Origin: Paraburkholderia sprentiae WSM5005
Lineage (GTDB): Bacteria > Pseudomonadota > Gammaproteobacteria > Burkholderiales > Burkholderiaceae
Assembly (NCBI RefSeq): GCF_001865575.2
Contig: NZ_CP017562.2
Location: forward strand, 2,108,001 to 2,172,000
Direction: 5' to 3'
DNA length: 64,000 bases
The translations under genes were made by a program, and so were the position numbers. Shown in pieces: positions 25,055 to 33,394 of the stretch. How positions within the stretch are numbered: position 1 is the first letter of the stretch; each line of letters opens with the position of its first letter. Below the pieces are notes generated by a model. That model was not told the DNA's origin. It saw only the letters and a list, made by a program, of their open reading frames with translations, and made no database searches.

Positions 25055-25881
25055 TGCACGGCGTCCGTCTGGTCGAACAGCAGGTGATGAATCCGCGCGA
25101 CGCTGCGCTGAAAATCAGCGCGTCCGAAACTGTCTCGCGAATATTGATGGCTGTTCAGCTCCGCGCGCACGCGGCCCGGATGCGGTGACAGCAGCAGAAC
25201 CCGGTTGCCGACTATCAGCGCCTCCTCGATCGAATGCGTGACGAACAGCAGCGTGAAATTCACTTCTTCCCATAGCCGCAGCAGTTCTTCCTGCATCTTG
25301 CGGCGCGTCAGCGCGTCGAGCGCGGCGAACGGTTCGTCCATCAGCAGCACGCGCGGCTGCATCGCGAGCGCACGCGCAATCGCGACGCGCTGCTTCATGC
25401 CGCCCGACAGCGTGTGCGGATACGCATTCGCAAACGCGGCGAGCCCGACCTTGTCGAGGTAGTGCAGCGCGCGTTGGTGGGCTTCGGCTTTCGACAGCTT
25501 CTTTGCGACGCGCAGCGGAAACGCGACGTTCTGCACGACCGTCTTCCACGGCGGCAACTGGTCGAACTCCTGAAACACGACGATGCGATCGGCGCCCGGT
25601 CCGCGCACGCGCTCACCGTCGAGCGAAATGCTGCCCGCGCGCGGCTCGATGAAACCGGCCACCGCCTTCAGCAGCGTCGACTTGCCGCAACCCGACGGGC
25701 CCAACAGCACGAAGCGGTCGCCGCCGTAGACGTCGAAGCTCACGTCGTGCGTCGCGCGCACGATCCGCTCGCGCGTGCGGTATTCGAGGTTCACGTTCTC
25801 GACCGCGAGCAGCTTGCCGCTGGTTGCCGCGGCTTTCTCTGCGCCGTGATGCGGAAACACCATCGTGGGATTGGCCACCAT
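25051..25881 (-). CDS. ABC transporter ATP-binding protein (SsuB/TauB type)
   Basis: A 276-residue ATPase with Walker A GPSGCGKST, the ABC signature LSGGMKQRVAIARAL, Walker B RVLLMDEPFAALDA and the switch His in LLFVTHS. The Gln-loop reads VFQEFDQLPPWKTV. The ATG at 25881 was chosen for its GGGAG seven bases upstream. It energises the importer made with the permease (overlapping) and the binding protein. Confidence 0.9.
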   Translation of the reverse strand: MVANPTMVFPHHGAEKAAATSGKLLAVENVNLEYRTRERIVRATHDVSFDVYGGDRFVLLGPSGCGKSTLLKAVAGFIEPRAGSISLDGERVRGPGADRIVVFQEFDQLPPWKTVVQNVAFPLRVAKKLSKAEAHQRALHYLDKVGLAAFANAYPHTLSGGMKQRVAIARALAMQPRVLLMDEPFAALDALTRRKMQEELLRLWEEVNFTLLFVTHSIEEALIVGNRVLLLSPHPGRVRAELNSHQYSRDSFGRADFQRSVARIHHLLFDQTDAVQ

Positions 25882-25915
25882 CAAAGCGCTCCCGCCCAGT
25901 TAGCTTGCGTCATGC

Positions 25916-26968
25916 TCAGCTCCCCGCCGCCGTCGCCGGATCGTCGAAGAAATAGTCCCGCCACGACGACGGTTCGTTCCTGATCGCGCCGACGCGATAC
26001 ATGAACTGCGCAAGCCCGAACGTGTTCTGCGGCACGATCTTGAACTGCACCTGCGGGTTCGTGATGATCTTCACGAGCAGGTTGCGATCGATCTTCGACT
26101 GATTGGCGCGGATATAGATATCGGCCGCGCCCTGCGGACTCGCGTTGACGTACTTCGCCGCATCGGCGAGCGCATCGACGAACGCGCGATACGTCTTCGG
26201 GTTGTCGTGGCGGAATTTTTCGGTCGCATAGAGAACCGTCGCCGAACTCGGTCCGCCCAGTACATCGTACGAATTGAGCACGATATGCGCATGAGGATTA
26301 GCGGCCAGTTCCTGCTCCTGGAACGGCGGATTGCCGAAATGCCCGGTGATTTCCGTGCGGCCCGCGATGATCGCCGCGGCCGCGTCGGGATGCGGCAAGG
26401 CCTGGGTGAACTTGTCGAGCCGGTCATATTCCTTGTCGCCCCAGCGCTTCGCGGCCGCGTATTGCAGCACTCGCGATTGCACCGACACATTGACCGCCGG
26501 CAACGCGATGCGGTCTTTCTGCGTGAAGTCCGCGATGGTCTTCACGTCGGGATTGTTGCTCACCAGGTAGTACGGCAGATTGCCGAGCGACGCGACACCC
26601 TTCACGTTCTGCTTGCCATGCGTGCGATCCCAGATCGTCAGCAGCGGGCCGACGCCCCCGCCGGCGACATCGACCGCGCCCGACAGCAACGCATCGTTGA
26701 CCGCCGCGCCGCCCGACAGCTTGATCCAGTCGACCTTGATGTCGAGCCCCTGCTTGCGCCCTTCGCTTTCGATCAAACGCTGATCGCGCGCCACGTTCAG
26801 CAGCAGATACACGATGCCGAATTGCTCGGCCACGCGAAGCTCGCCCTCGGCATGCGCGGAAGCCGTGACGGCGACGCCCGCCGCACCGATCGACAGACTC
26901 AGCAGGCATGCCGTCAAACGGCGGACAAACGACGGCCGTGCGGCGGTCGGGCGAAATCGGCTCGGCAT
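25916..26968 (-). CDS. ABC transporter substrate-binding protein (NMT1/SsuA-like)
   Basis: A 350-residue periplasmic binding protein with a signal peptide cut after ASAHA. The two-lobe fold of the NMT1/SsuA/TauA kind is seen in GIVYLLLNVARDQRLIESEG, LSGGAAVNDALLSGAVDVAGGGVGPLL and the C-terminal helices. Such proteins bind nitrate, sulfonates, taurine or thiamine-like ligands. It lies between a TauD-like dioxygenase and the ATPase in one minus-strand operon, so a sulfonate or another organosulfur compound is the likely ligand. Confidence 0.85.
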   Translation of the reverse strand: MPSRFRPTAARPSFVRRLTACLLSLSIGAAGVAVTASAHAEGELRVAEQFGIVYLLLNVARDQRLIESEGRKQGLDIKVDWIKLSGGAAVNDALLSGAVDVAGGGVGPLLTIWDRTHGKQNVKGVASLGNLPYYLVSNNPDVKTIADFTQKDRIALPAVNVSVQSRVLQYAAAKRWGDKEYDRLDKFTQALPHPDAAAAIIAGRTEITGHFGNPPFQEQELAANPHAHIVLNSYDVLGGPSSATVLYATEKFRHDNPKTYRAFVDALADAAKYVNASPQGAADIYIRANQSKIDRNLLVKIITNPQVQFKIVPQNTFGLAQFMYRVGAIRNEPSSWRDYFFDDPATAAGS

Positions 26969-27025
26969 TGAAACTCCAGTCGGCGTGCGGTGTGATGGGT
27001 GTCGTGGTGATCGAAAACGTCGCGC

Positions 27026-27910
27026 TCAGAACGGCACGTCGCCCTCGATCGTGGTGCGATACAGCTTGCGGCGCAGATGATCGGGCGTGCCGGCGGCGAG
27101 ATGCATCACCGAGCGGTTGTCCCAGAACACCATGTCGTGCTCGGCCCATCGATGCCGGTACAGATGCTCGGGCCGCACGCTGTGCGCGAAGAGTTCGTCG
27201 AGCAAGGCCTTGCTCTCGTCTTCCGGCAAACCGATCACGCGCGTCGTGAAGTGCTCGCTGACGAACAGCGCGCGGCGCCCCGTCTCCGGATGCGTGCGCA
27301 CGATCGGATGCACGACCGGTTTCACCTGCGCGATCTGCTCGGCCGACAGATTTGGCCGCCACGGGCTGCGTTGTTGCAACTCCGCGTATTTGGCCAGATA
27401 GGTGTGCTCCGCGCTGCGCCCTTCGACTGCGCTGCGCAGATGCGCGGGCAACGTGTCCCACGCCAGATGCATGTTCGCGAACACGGTATCGCCGCCCTCG
27501 GCCGGCAGTTCCTGCGCGTGCAGCAACGAGCCGAGGCTCGGCTTGTCCTTGTACGACAGGTCGGAATGCCAGTAGTGGCCGGCGTCGCCAAGACCGATCG
27601 GCTTGCCGTTCTCGATGACGTTCGAGACGACCAGCACCTCGGGATAGCCGGGCAGACCGAACTGATGCAGCACGTGAATCTGCAGCGGGCCGAAGCGGCG
27701 GCTGAACGCGATCTGCTGTTCCGGCGTGATGCGCTGGTCGCGAAACACGACAACGTGATAGTCCAGATGCGCGCGGTGGATTCGCGCGAAATCGTCGTCG
27801 CGGAGCGGCTGGCCGAGATCCAGTCCGACCACTTCCGCGCCGAGCGGCGCATCGAACGCGCGGATCTCGAAGGATTGCGCGGCAGGGGCGACAGCATCAC
27901 CGGTAGTCAT
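27026..27910 (-). CDS. TauD/TfdA-family alpha-ketoglutarate dioxygenase
   Basis: A 294-residue Fe(II)/2-oxoglutarate oxygenase. The iron facial triad begins with HSD in YWHSDLSYK and is completed by the distal His before the Arg that binds 2-oxoglutarate (WDNRSVMHLAAG, then RRKLYRTTIEG). The start FEIRAFDAPLGAEVVGLDL is family-typical. Homologues release sulfite from taurine or alkylsulfonates, or cleave phenoxyacetates and alkyl sulfates. It is the first gene of the operon with the importer and SBP56-like protein, which argues for a sulfur compound. Confidence 0.85.
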   Translation of the reverse strand: MTTGDAVAPAAQSFEIRAFDAPLGAEVVGLDLGQPLRDDDFARIHRAHLDYHVVVFRDQRITPEQQIAFSRRFGPLQIHVLHQFGLPGYPEVLVVSNVIENGKPIGLGDAGHYWHSDLSYKDKPSLGSLLHAQELPAEGGDTVFANMHLAWDTLPAHLRSAVEGRSAEHTYLAKYAELQQRSPWRPNLSAEQIAQVKPVVHPIVRTHPETGRRALFVSEHFTTRVIGLPEDESKALLDELFAHSVRPEHLYRHRWAEHDMVFWDNRSVMHLAAGTPDHLRRKLYRTTIEGDVPF

Positions 27911-28130
27911 TACAGGACTCTCTTCGTCGAAACTCTTCAGCGGGCGCCTAATGGCGCGGTCAGTGCGACGAATGTACCGGCCCGCGCGCGCGCTGCCAAC
28001 GAAGGAAATGCTATACGGTTATCTGCCGGAGTGATAAACCCGATGTTGTAACGCGTCGGGGGGTGCTGTCTTTTCGATGGACCGTGGTGGTTGACCGCGC
28101 CGTGGGAGGTACTGCTGCAGAGCTAGCCGG

Positions 28131-29309
28131 CTACTTGACGAACGCAACGCTCGACGGGTCGGTGACATCAGCCGATTCTCCGGTGTCCGCCAACCTGCCC
28201 GACGCCGCATCGATGCTGAAGACGTTGACCTTGCCGCTGCGTTGATTCGCGACGAGCAGCCATCGCCCGGACGCATCGATGCCGAAGCCCCACGGCTTGT
28301 CGCCGCCCGACGCGATACGCTGCACGAGCGAAAGCTTGCCCGTGTCCGCCTTCACACGATAGACGACCAGCGCGTTTTCCCCGCGATTCTCGACATACAC
28401 GAAACGCCCGTCACGACCGAGCGTGATTTCCGCGCCGCTTTTCACGCCGTCGAATCCATCACTGCTGATTGGCAGCGATTGCACGTGCGTCAGCGTGCCT
28501 TGCGTCGCATCCCAGCGCAACACCATCACTTCCGCGCTCAACTCGGTCAGGAGATAAACGAACTGTCCGTTCGCGGAGAATTCGAGGTGGCGCGGCCCGC
28601 TGCCGGGCGGCGCGACGAAGGTGGCCGCGCGCGTGCCATCGTCCTGCGACAGCGCATGCGTCGCGCGATCGAAGCGATAGACGAACACGCGGTCCGCGCC
28701 GAGATCGGCAACCAGCGCGTAGCGCCCGGATGGATCGATTGCGACACCGTGTGCATGCGCGCTCGCCTGGCGGCGGTTCGGGCCGTCGCCAGTCTCCGCG
28801 AGCGTCGAGACGAGCGGGCCGACGCTGCCGTCCGCATTGACCGCGACGCTCGATACCGAGCCGCTGTTGTAATTCGCCCCGAGCAAGGTCATCGACGGTG
28901 CGTCGAAGCGCAGGAAGGTGGTGCCGCGTCCGCCCGTCGGCACCACGCCGAGCGGGCTCAGCGAACCGTTGTGCTGATCGACCGCGTACGCGGTGATGCT
29001 GCCTTCTTTAGCGCTGTCGTCGTCGACGGCATACAGCACCGGTGCGTGCGGCGACGCCGAGACCCACGTCGATTTCGGCCCTTCCGCAACGGCTCCGAGC
29101 GCGGTCAGTGCGCCGGTGGAGGCATCGAAGCGCAGCGCGCTGATCTGCTTGTGCAGCGTGCCGATATAAACGAATTCAGTTTGCGCGGGCGCCGGTACCT
29201 TCGCGGCGCGCAGCGGTGCGCCGACCATGCCCGCCGACAAAGTCAGCGCGGCGCACGCCGTCGTCAGCGCGTGCCGCGCGGCGTGATTCTGCTGGAACGA
29301 CCGGGTCAT
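28131..29309 (-). CDS. Secreted lactonase-family beta-propeller protein (6-phosphogluconolactonase-like)
   Basis: A 392-residue protein of the Pgl/lactonase (seven-bladed propeller) family with a signal peptide of about 35 residues, so it is exported unlike cytoplasmic Pgl. Blade repeats are visible as GALTALGAV, GSLSPLGVV, GTLTHVQSL and TGKLSLVQRI, and the family motif SGPRHLEFSANGQFVY. A copy of the element shared with the aromatic cluster lies 67-101 bases upstream, so it is probably coregulated. Its substrate may be a lactone or pyrone formed in that pathway; this is inference. Confidence 0.8.
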   Translation of the reverse strand: MTRSFQQNHAARHALTTACAALTLSAGMVGAPLRAAKVPAPAQTEFVYIGTLHKQISALRFDASTGALTALGAVAEGPKSTWVSASPHAPVLYAVDDDSAKEGSITAYAVDQHNGSLSPLGVVPTGGRGTTFLRFDAPSMTLLGANYNSGSVSSVAVNADGSVGPLVSTLAETGDGPNRRQASAHAHGVAIDPSGRYALVADLGADRVFVYRFDRATHALSQDDGTRAATFVAPPGSGPRHLEFSANGQFVYLLTELSAEVMVLRWDATQGTLTHVQSLPISSDGFDGVKSGAEITLGRDGRFVYVENRGENALVVYRVKADTGKLSLVQRIASGGDKPWGFGIDASGRWLLVANQRSGKVNVFSIDAASGRLADTGESADVTDPSSVAFVK

Positions 29310-29375
29310 ATTCGATGAACGTCAAGACGCAGGCGATGTGAGCGATCGACCAAGCGTAGTCGAATCGCCGTTGGT

Positions 29376-29410
29376 CGTCCCTGCACAAAAAGTCGATTCG
29401 CCTGGACTTA
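29376..29410 (-). promoter_or_regulatory. Copy A of the shared ~36-bp regulon element, upstream of the lactonase
   Basis: Read towards the lactonase gene the element is AAGTCCAGGCGAATC followed by GACTTTTTGTGCAGGGACG. It aligns without gaps to copies B, C and D (conserved core: GAATC, eight-base spacing to TTTTGTG). Its left half is the least conserved of the four. The likely reader is the AraC-family protein encoded at 29447-30376. Confidence 0.65.
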
Positions 29411-29446
29411 TCGAAAACGACTTTGGCGCGAGCTCGTCGCCACGCG

Positions 29447-30376
29447 CTAACGGTTCGGCTGCTGCCGCGCCGCGACGCGAAACTGGCTCGGCGCCTGGCC
29501 CACTTCCCTGCGGAAGAAACGCGTGAAGTACGCGGCGTCCGCGAAGCCGAGCCCGAACGCGATCTGCTCGACCGACATGTCGCCGAAAATCAGGTTGCGC
29601 TTGGCCTCCGCGATGATGCGCGCGTGAATCATCTTGGTCGGACTTTGCTCCGATGCGGACGCGCAGGCCGCGCGCAATTGCACGAGCGAGACGGCCATCA
29701 TCGACGCATAGTCCTGCAGCGTCAGATTCTCGCGGTAATGCTCGTCGATCAGTTTGCGGAAGCGGTCCACCTGGCGCATGTCGTTGCGCGTCGCGCTTTC
29801 GTTCGCGGCCTGCTCGAGCGGCGTTGCGCGCGCGAGTTTCAGCAGCAGCGTGGTCAGCAGCGCTTCGGTGCCGACCACGTGGCCGAGCGCATCGGATTCG
29901 GCTTCCAGTTTGAGGCTATCGACGAGGCTGTAGAACGCCATGCCCGCATCGCTGGACCCGGCGAGCGGAATCACGCGCGGTGCCTCCCACAGCGCGATGA
30001 ACTCGCGCAGCTTCGCGTTGATCTGCGTCAGATACGCGACCTCGATCGTCACGACCCAGCGGTCAGCGTCGACTTCGTAGTCGAGACCGTGCACGCATTC
30101 GGTGGGTAGCAGCAACGCGCACGGGCCCTCGAACGGTACGCTCTCGCCTTCGAGATTCATCACGCCGCGTCCGCTCCGCACGAAAATCACCTGACCGTAA
30201 GCGGGATGCGCGTGCGGCTCGGTGCGCCAGCGGCCACGGTCGGTTACGTGTCCGACGTGCACGAACCAGTTCTTCGCTTCGGGACGCTCCACGTATAAGC
30301 GGACCTTGGGCACGGTGGTCCGTTTCGCCTTCGCGATCGCTCTGGGCTGGTGTTTTGCCGCGGCGCTGTGTGTCAT
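29447..30376 (-). CDS. AraC-family transcriptional regulator
   Basis: A 309-residue regulator. The N-terminal part is a cupin-like sensor (EPHAHPAYGQVIFVRSGRGVMNLEG, residues about 55-80); the C-terminal 100 residues are the double helix-turn-helix (LTLQDYASMMAVSLVQLRAACA and MSVEQIAFGLGFADAAYFTRFFRREVGQAPSQFR). The ATG at 30376 follows AAGGAG. Its place between the lactonase and porin genes, and the shared element in front of both, make it the best candidate activator of the aromatic regulon. No copy of the element is seen in front of its own gene. Relatives include 4-hydroxybenzoate regulators such as PobR. Confidence 0.85.
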   Translation of the reverse strand: MTHSAAAKHQPRAIAKAKRTTVPKVRLYVERPEAKNWFVHVGHVTDRGRWRTEPHAHPAYGQVIFVRSGRGVMNLEGESVPFEGPCALLLPTECVHGLDYEVDADRWVVTIEVAYLTQINAKLREFIALWEAPRVIPLAGSSDAGMAFYSLVDSLKLEAESDALGHVVGTEALLTTLLLKLARATPLEQAANESATRNDMRQVDRFRKLIDEHYRENLTLQDYASMMAVSLVQLRAACASASEQSPTKMIHARIIAEAKRNLIFGDMSVEQIAFGLGFADAAYFTRFFRREVGQAPSQFRVAARQQPNR

Positions 30377-30692
30377 ACAGTCTCCTTGACGGCCGATTCG
30401 CTCGCGCTCGCGGCCTTCATGGCAATCGCGGCCCGCTGCGGAAAATCGGCGGCCGCCGAGACGCGACAGAACCGCTGCGGCGCTCGGCATGCAGTGCTTG
30501 TAAGAGGTGCCGAGGCCGGAGCGGTTGTCTGCTCGATGATTTGCCAACGCGGCAAAGTATTTACCTGGTCACCAAGAAAACCGCCCCAGCCTTCGGGCAT
30601 CATCCTAGCACTGTGGAAAGACTCGCGGAAACGGGCGAATTTTTCCAGGCATTTCCAGCCATACATCGAGCCGGCGACTTTACGCGGTGGCC
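30377..30692. other. 316-bp spacer upstream of the AraC gene
   Basis: No gene is supported. The stretch must hold the promoter of the AraC-family gene and the 3-prime end of the porin transcript. No clear terminator or copy of the regulon element was found. Confidence 0.4.
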
Positions 30693-31778
30693 TCAGAACT
30701 TGTGTACGAGGCCGACGCCGACGCCGCGCGTGTCGGTGCCGGGAGTGACCGCAAGGCCCGAATACGCGGTGCCCGACAGCGTGTATGCCGCCTGATTCCG
30801 GTTCTGCAGAAAGCCGGCCGCTGTATAGAGCTCGGTCGATTTGGACAGGGCGTACTCGAAAAGCAGACCTAATTGCTGCGCATTGTTGCCCTTCCCCGTG
30901 CGATCGTGCAAGTAACCGTACATCAGCGAAACCAGCGCAAATGGGTCGATCTGGTATGAGTCGGAAATCTGATAGACGTCGTGCTGCATGTATTTCGGCG
31001 TATGGGTCAGATTCTCCGTGTGGTAGGCCAGCCAGACGCGGTTGGCGCCGATCGCATACGAAGCGCCCGCGTTGAACACGCTCAGTACCGCGCCAGGACC
31101 CGCGGCAGCACCGCCCGCCAGCGCATAGCTCCCCCCCCCTCCGATGGCTGGTTCGTCGCCTCGTTCGTAGCCGGCCGCGACGTTCAACGGTCCGTTGCCG
31201 TACTGGACGACTGCGTTGTAGAAGCCAATCCCATTGCCCCCTCCGGTCGCTGGATCGCGCAATGCCACCATGAACTTGGCATTCAGCCCGCCGAACGTTG
31301 GGGTGTAGTACGAAATACCGTTGTTTGCGCGGATGATCAGCGCGTTGAAGTTATTCATCGGCGAAGCAATGCTCTTAACCCAGGACGGATCCATTGCCGC
31401 CTGCAGCACGTCGTATTGCGGCGAGTTTTGCAAGCCGAAGCGCACTTCTCCGAAGCCACCGGACAGGCCGACGAAGGCCAGACGATTGAAGGCCTTCGTC
31501 GGGTCTGTCGCTGCACCCGTCTGACCGGAAAAGGCCTGCTCCAACTGGAAATTGACGTGAAGTCCGCCGCCGATATCCTCACTGCCCTTCAAGCCGAAGC
31601 GCGTCGAGAAAAGGCCGCCGGGTACCGCGCGGATCGTCGAACCTTTGCCGCTCGAACTCTGATAGGCCAGGCCATTGTCGAGCACGCCATAGAGCGTGAC
31701 CGACGACTGCGCGAACACGGCGGAAGCGGAACCGCAAAACAGGACTGCGCCCGATGCGAGAGTGATCAATCTTTTCAT
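30693..31778 (-). CDS. Gram-negative porin (Burkholderia trimeric type)
   Basis: A 361-residue outer-membrane porin. The signal peptide ends SAVFAQ, followed by SSVTLYGVLDNGLAY; then GLKGSEDIGGGLHVNFQLEQAFSG and the loop region FNRLAFVGLSGGFGEVRFGLQ. The terminal GVGLVHKF ends in Phe, as needed for assembly. GGAGAC precedes the ATG. A copy of the regulon element lies about 130-170 bases upstream, so this porin is probably the dedicated entry channel for the aromatic substrate of the cluster at 32-41 kb. Its intact state contrasts with the broken porin at 1204. Confidence 0.9.
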   Translation of the reverse strand: MKRLITLASGAVLFCGSASAVFAQSSVTLYGVLDNGLAYQSSSGKGSTIRAVPGGLFSTRFGLKGSEDIGGGLHVNFQLEQAFSGQTGAATDPTKAFNRLAFVGLSGGFGEVRFGLQNSPQYDVLQAAMDPSWVKSIASPMNNFNALIIRANNGISYYTPTFGGLNAKFMVALRDPATGGGNGIGFYNAVVQYGNGPLNVAAGYERGDEPAIGGGGSYALAGGAAAGPGAVLSVFNAGASYAIGANRVWLAYHTENLTHTPKYMQHDVYQISDSYQIDPFALVSLMYGYLHDRTGKGNNAQQLGLLFEYALSKSTELYTAAGFLQNRNQAAYTLSGTAYSGLAVTPGTDTRGVGVGLVHKF

Positions 31779-31907
31779 GCGACGTCTCCATTTTTATACA
31801 CATCGGAATACCGATGCTTTTATCTAAATCATTTTGTTGGCGTACCTACACGAGCGAAGCAGCGATAGCCCGCTGCCGGAGCCAAGAATATGGGATGCCA
31901 TGCACCG

Positions 31908-31947
31908 CGTCCTTACACAAAAGTCAGATTCACTGGCATTTTTTTTC
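31908..31947 (-). promoter_or_regulatory. Copy B of the shared regulon element, upstream of the porin
   Basis: Read towards the porin: AAAAAATGCCAGTGAATC, then TGACTTTTGTGTAAGGACG. It keeps the TGCCA, GAATC and TTTTGTGTA blocks at identical spacing to copy D. It shares the divergent region with copy C, which points the other way. Confidence 0.7.
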
Positions 31948-31994
31948 TGGCGATGCACGCAGGCAACGGCTGCGACCACCGTCCCTCTCTAATT

Positions 31995-32030
31995 AAAAAG
32001 TGCCAGCGAACATCATTTTTGTGTAAAGGC
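31995..32030 (+). promoter_or_regulatory. Copy C of the shared regulon element, upstream of the MFS pseudogene
   Basis: Read towards the MFS remnant: AAAAAGTGCCAGCGAACA, then TCATTTTTGTGTAAAGGC. It is on the opposite strand to copies A, B and D, but again points at the gene it precedes (72 bases to the ATG). Two bases of the GAATC block differ. Confidence 0.7.
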
Positions 32031-32101
32031 ATTCACGCGTGCATCGCGTACATTCTCATCGGGTTTTTCCGACCCGAATCGACTTGGCAAGAGAACGAAA
32101 C

Positions 32102-32462
32102 ATGGAAGACATATCAAGGCCACCGTGCGCCCGCGAAAACCCGTGGGCCATTCTCGTGCTGCTCGCGCTCGGCCTGCTCATTTCCTTTATCGATCGAACG
32201 AGTCTGTCCGCGGCGCTTGCGGACTAACATTTCGTGCGCGAGTTTGCGCTGACGAGCGTCGAGCGAGGCGGGCTCAACTCGGCGGTGTTCTGGTCTTACG
32301 GCCTCGTGCAGATGCCGATGGGTTGGATCGTTGACCGCTACGGCGTCAAATGGCCGTACGCCATCTGCTTCGTGCTGTGGTGCGTCGCCGCGGCCGCGAC
32401 CGGCATGGTGACGACACTGGCCGCACTGGTCGTCATGCGGCTTCTGATCGGCGTCGCCGAAT
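32102..32462 (+). pseudogene. MFS transporter remnant (5-prime end only, with internal stop)
   Basis: The reading frame begins MEDISRPPCARENPWAILVL and follows the intact MFS permease encoded at 36894-38174 closely (LLISFIDRTSLSAALAD). A TAA stop falls at codon 42, where the paralogue has Ala. The frame then resumes (HFVREFALTSVERG, FWSYGLVQMPMGWIVDRYGVKWPYAI) and ends abruptly after LLIGVAE at about 32462, where the sequence changes to the end of the next gene. About three quarters of the permease is missing. The promoter element (copy C) is still there. Confidence 0.85.
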
Positions 32463-32469
32463 ACGATCG

Positions 32470-33366
32470 TCAGCCGAGGCTGCCCGTCACATCGTCGAAC
32501 AATTCATCGACCGACAAACGATGCGGCAGGATCTTCTGATCGAGCGCCCAGTCGATGGCCAATTGCAACCCCTTGCGGTTCTGCTCGAGACCGATGGGCG
32601 GAAACACCGCAGGCGTGCCGCCTTCGGTTTGTGTGCGGCTCTCGACGATCATCCGGTACAACTCGCGCACGACCTCCGGGCGCTGCTTCGACAGATCCTG
32701 ATGGACGACGAACATGTGATTGACCGGCACCACGCCCTCCCGCGCGAACCACGCTTTCGCGGCGTTCTGCGCATCGGGCACCAGCGTGCGCACACGCTCG
32801 TCCTTCGGCATGTCTTCGCCGAGCAGCGCCGCGGCGAGCTCGCCGTTCATCATCATCTGCGGGATCGACGAACCGGCGGGCAGGCGCACGCAGTGGTTCG
32901 GATCGCGATACTCGGCGAGGTGGCCGTCGCCGAGCGTCATCCACGTGACCTTGTCGAGATCGACGCCGTATTCGTGGCGCAGAATGCCGCGAATCCACAG
33001 CGCGGTGGTCTGCGTATAGGTCCGCACGCCGACCTTCTTGCCTTCGATGTCCTTCGGATCGAGATGGCCGAAGTCGATGTTGAAGCCCGCGCAATGATGC
33101 TGAAAGCGGCCCGAGATCGGCGTCGGCAGCAGCACATAGGGCTTGCCGTAGGCTTTCGCCTGCAGGAACGTGACGATCGCGAGTTCGCCCGCATCGAACG
33201 CGTTTTCGCGCACCATCGCCTTGAAGCCGTTATGCGCGGGCGTCGGTCCGCAGAAGTCGAGCGTGACGATGTTCGAGCTCACGCGCCCGTCTCTGATTGC
33301 CTTCGTTACCGGATAGTCGGCCAGATTGGTGCGCAGCGTCGGCACCGCCGTTTGCGTCGTCGTCAT
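32470..33366 (-). CDS. Pht5-like protein (4,5-dihydroxyphthalate decarboxylase / solute-binding-like), copy 1
   Basis: A 298-residue protein with the type II periplasmic-binding fold but no signal peptide. The conserved block DPKDIEGKKVGVRTYTQTTALWIRGILRHEYGVDLDKVTWMTLGDGH matches proteins named 4,5-dihydroxyphthalate decarboxylase (Pht5). FKAMVRENAFDAGELAIVTFLQAKAYGKPYVLLPTPISGRFQHH is equally typical. A cytoplasmic location favours an enzyme over a transport receptor, and a decarboxylase would deliver a dihydroxybenzoate to the ring-cleavage enzyme. It is the last gene of the minus-strand cluster. A second member is at 40256-41233. Confidence 0.7.
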   Translation of the reverse strand: MTTTQTAVPTLRTNLADYPVTKAIRDGRVSSNIVTLDFCGPTPAHNGFKAMVRENAFDAGELAIVTFLQAKAYGKPYVLLPTPISGRFQHHCAGFNIDFGHLDPKDIEGKKVGVRTYTQTTALWIRGILRHEYGVDLDKVTWMTLGDGHLAEYRDPNHCVRLPAGSSIPQMMMNGELAAALLGEDMPKDERVRTLVPDAQNAAKAWFAREGVVPVNHMFVVHQDLSKQRPEVVRELYRMIVESRTQTEGGTPAVFPPIGLEQNRKGLQLAIDWALDQKILPHRLSVDELFDDVTGSLG

Positions 33367-33394
33367 GAATGTCGGTCCTTATGCTTGAACGAAA

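Noticed and set aside
32470..33366. Reading the Pht5-like proteins as ABC-transporter binding proteins
   Set aside because: Neither has a signal peptide and no permease or ATPase is in the cluster; the name is kept open but the transport role is not favoured.
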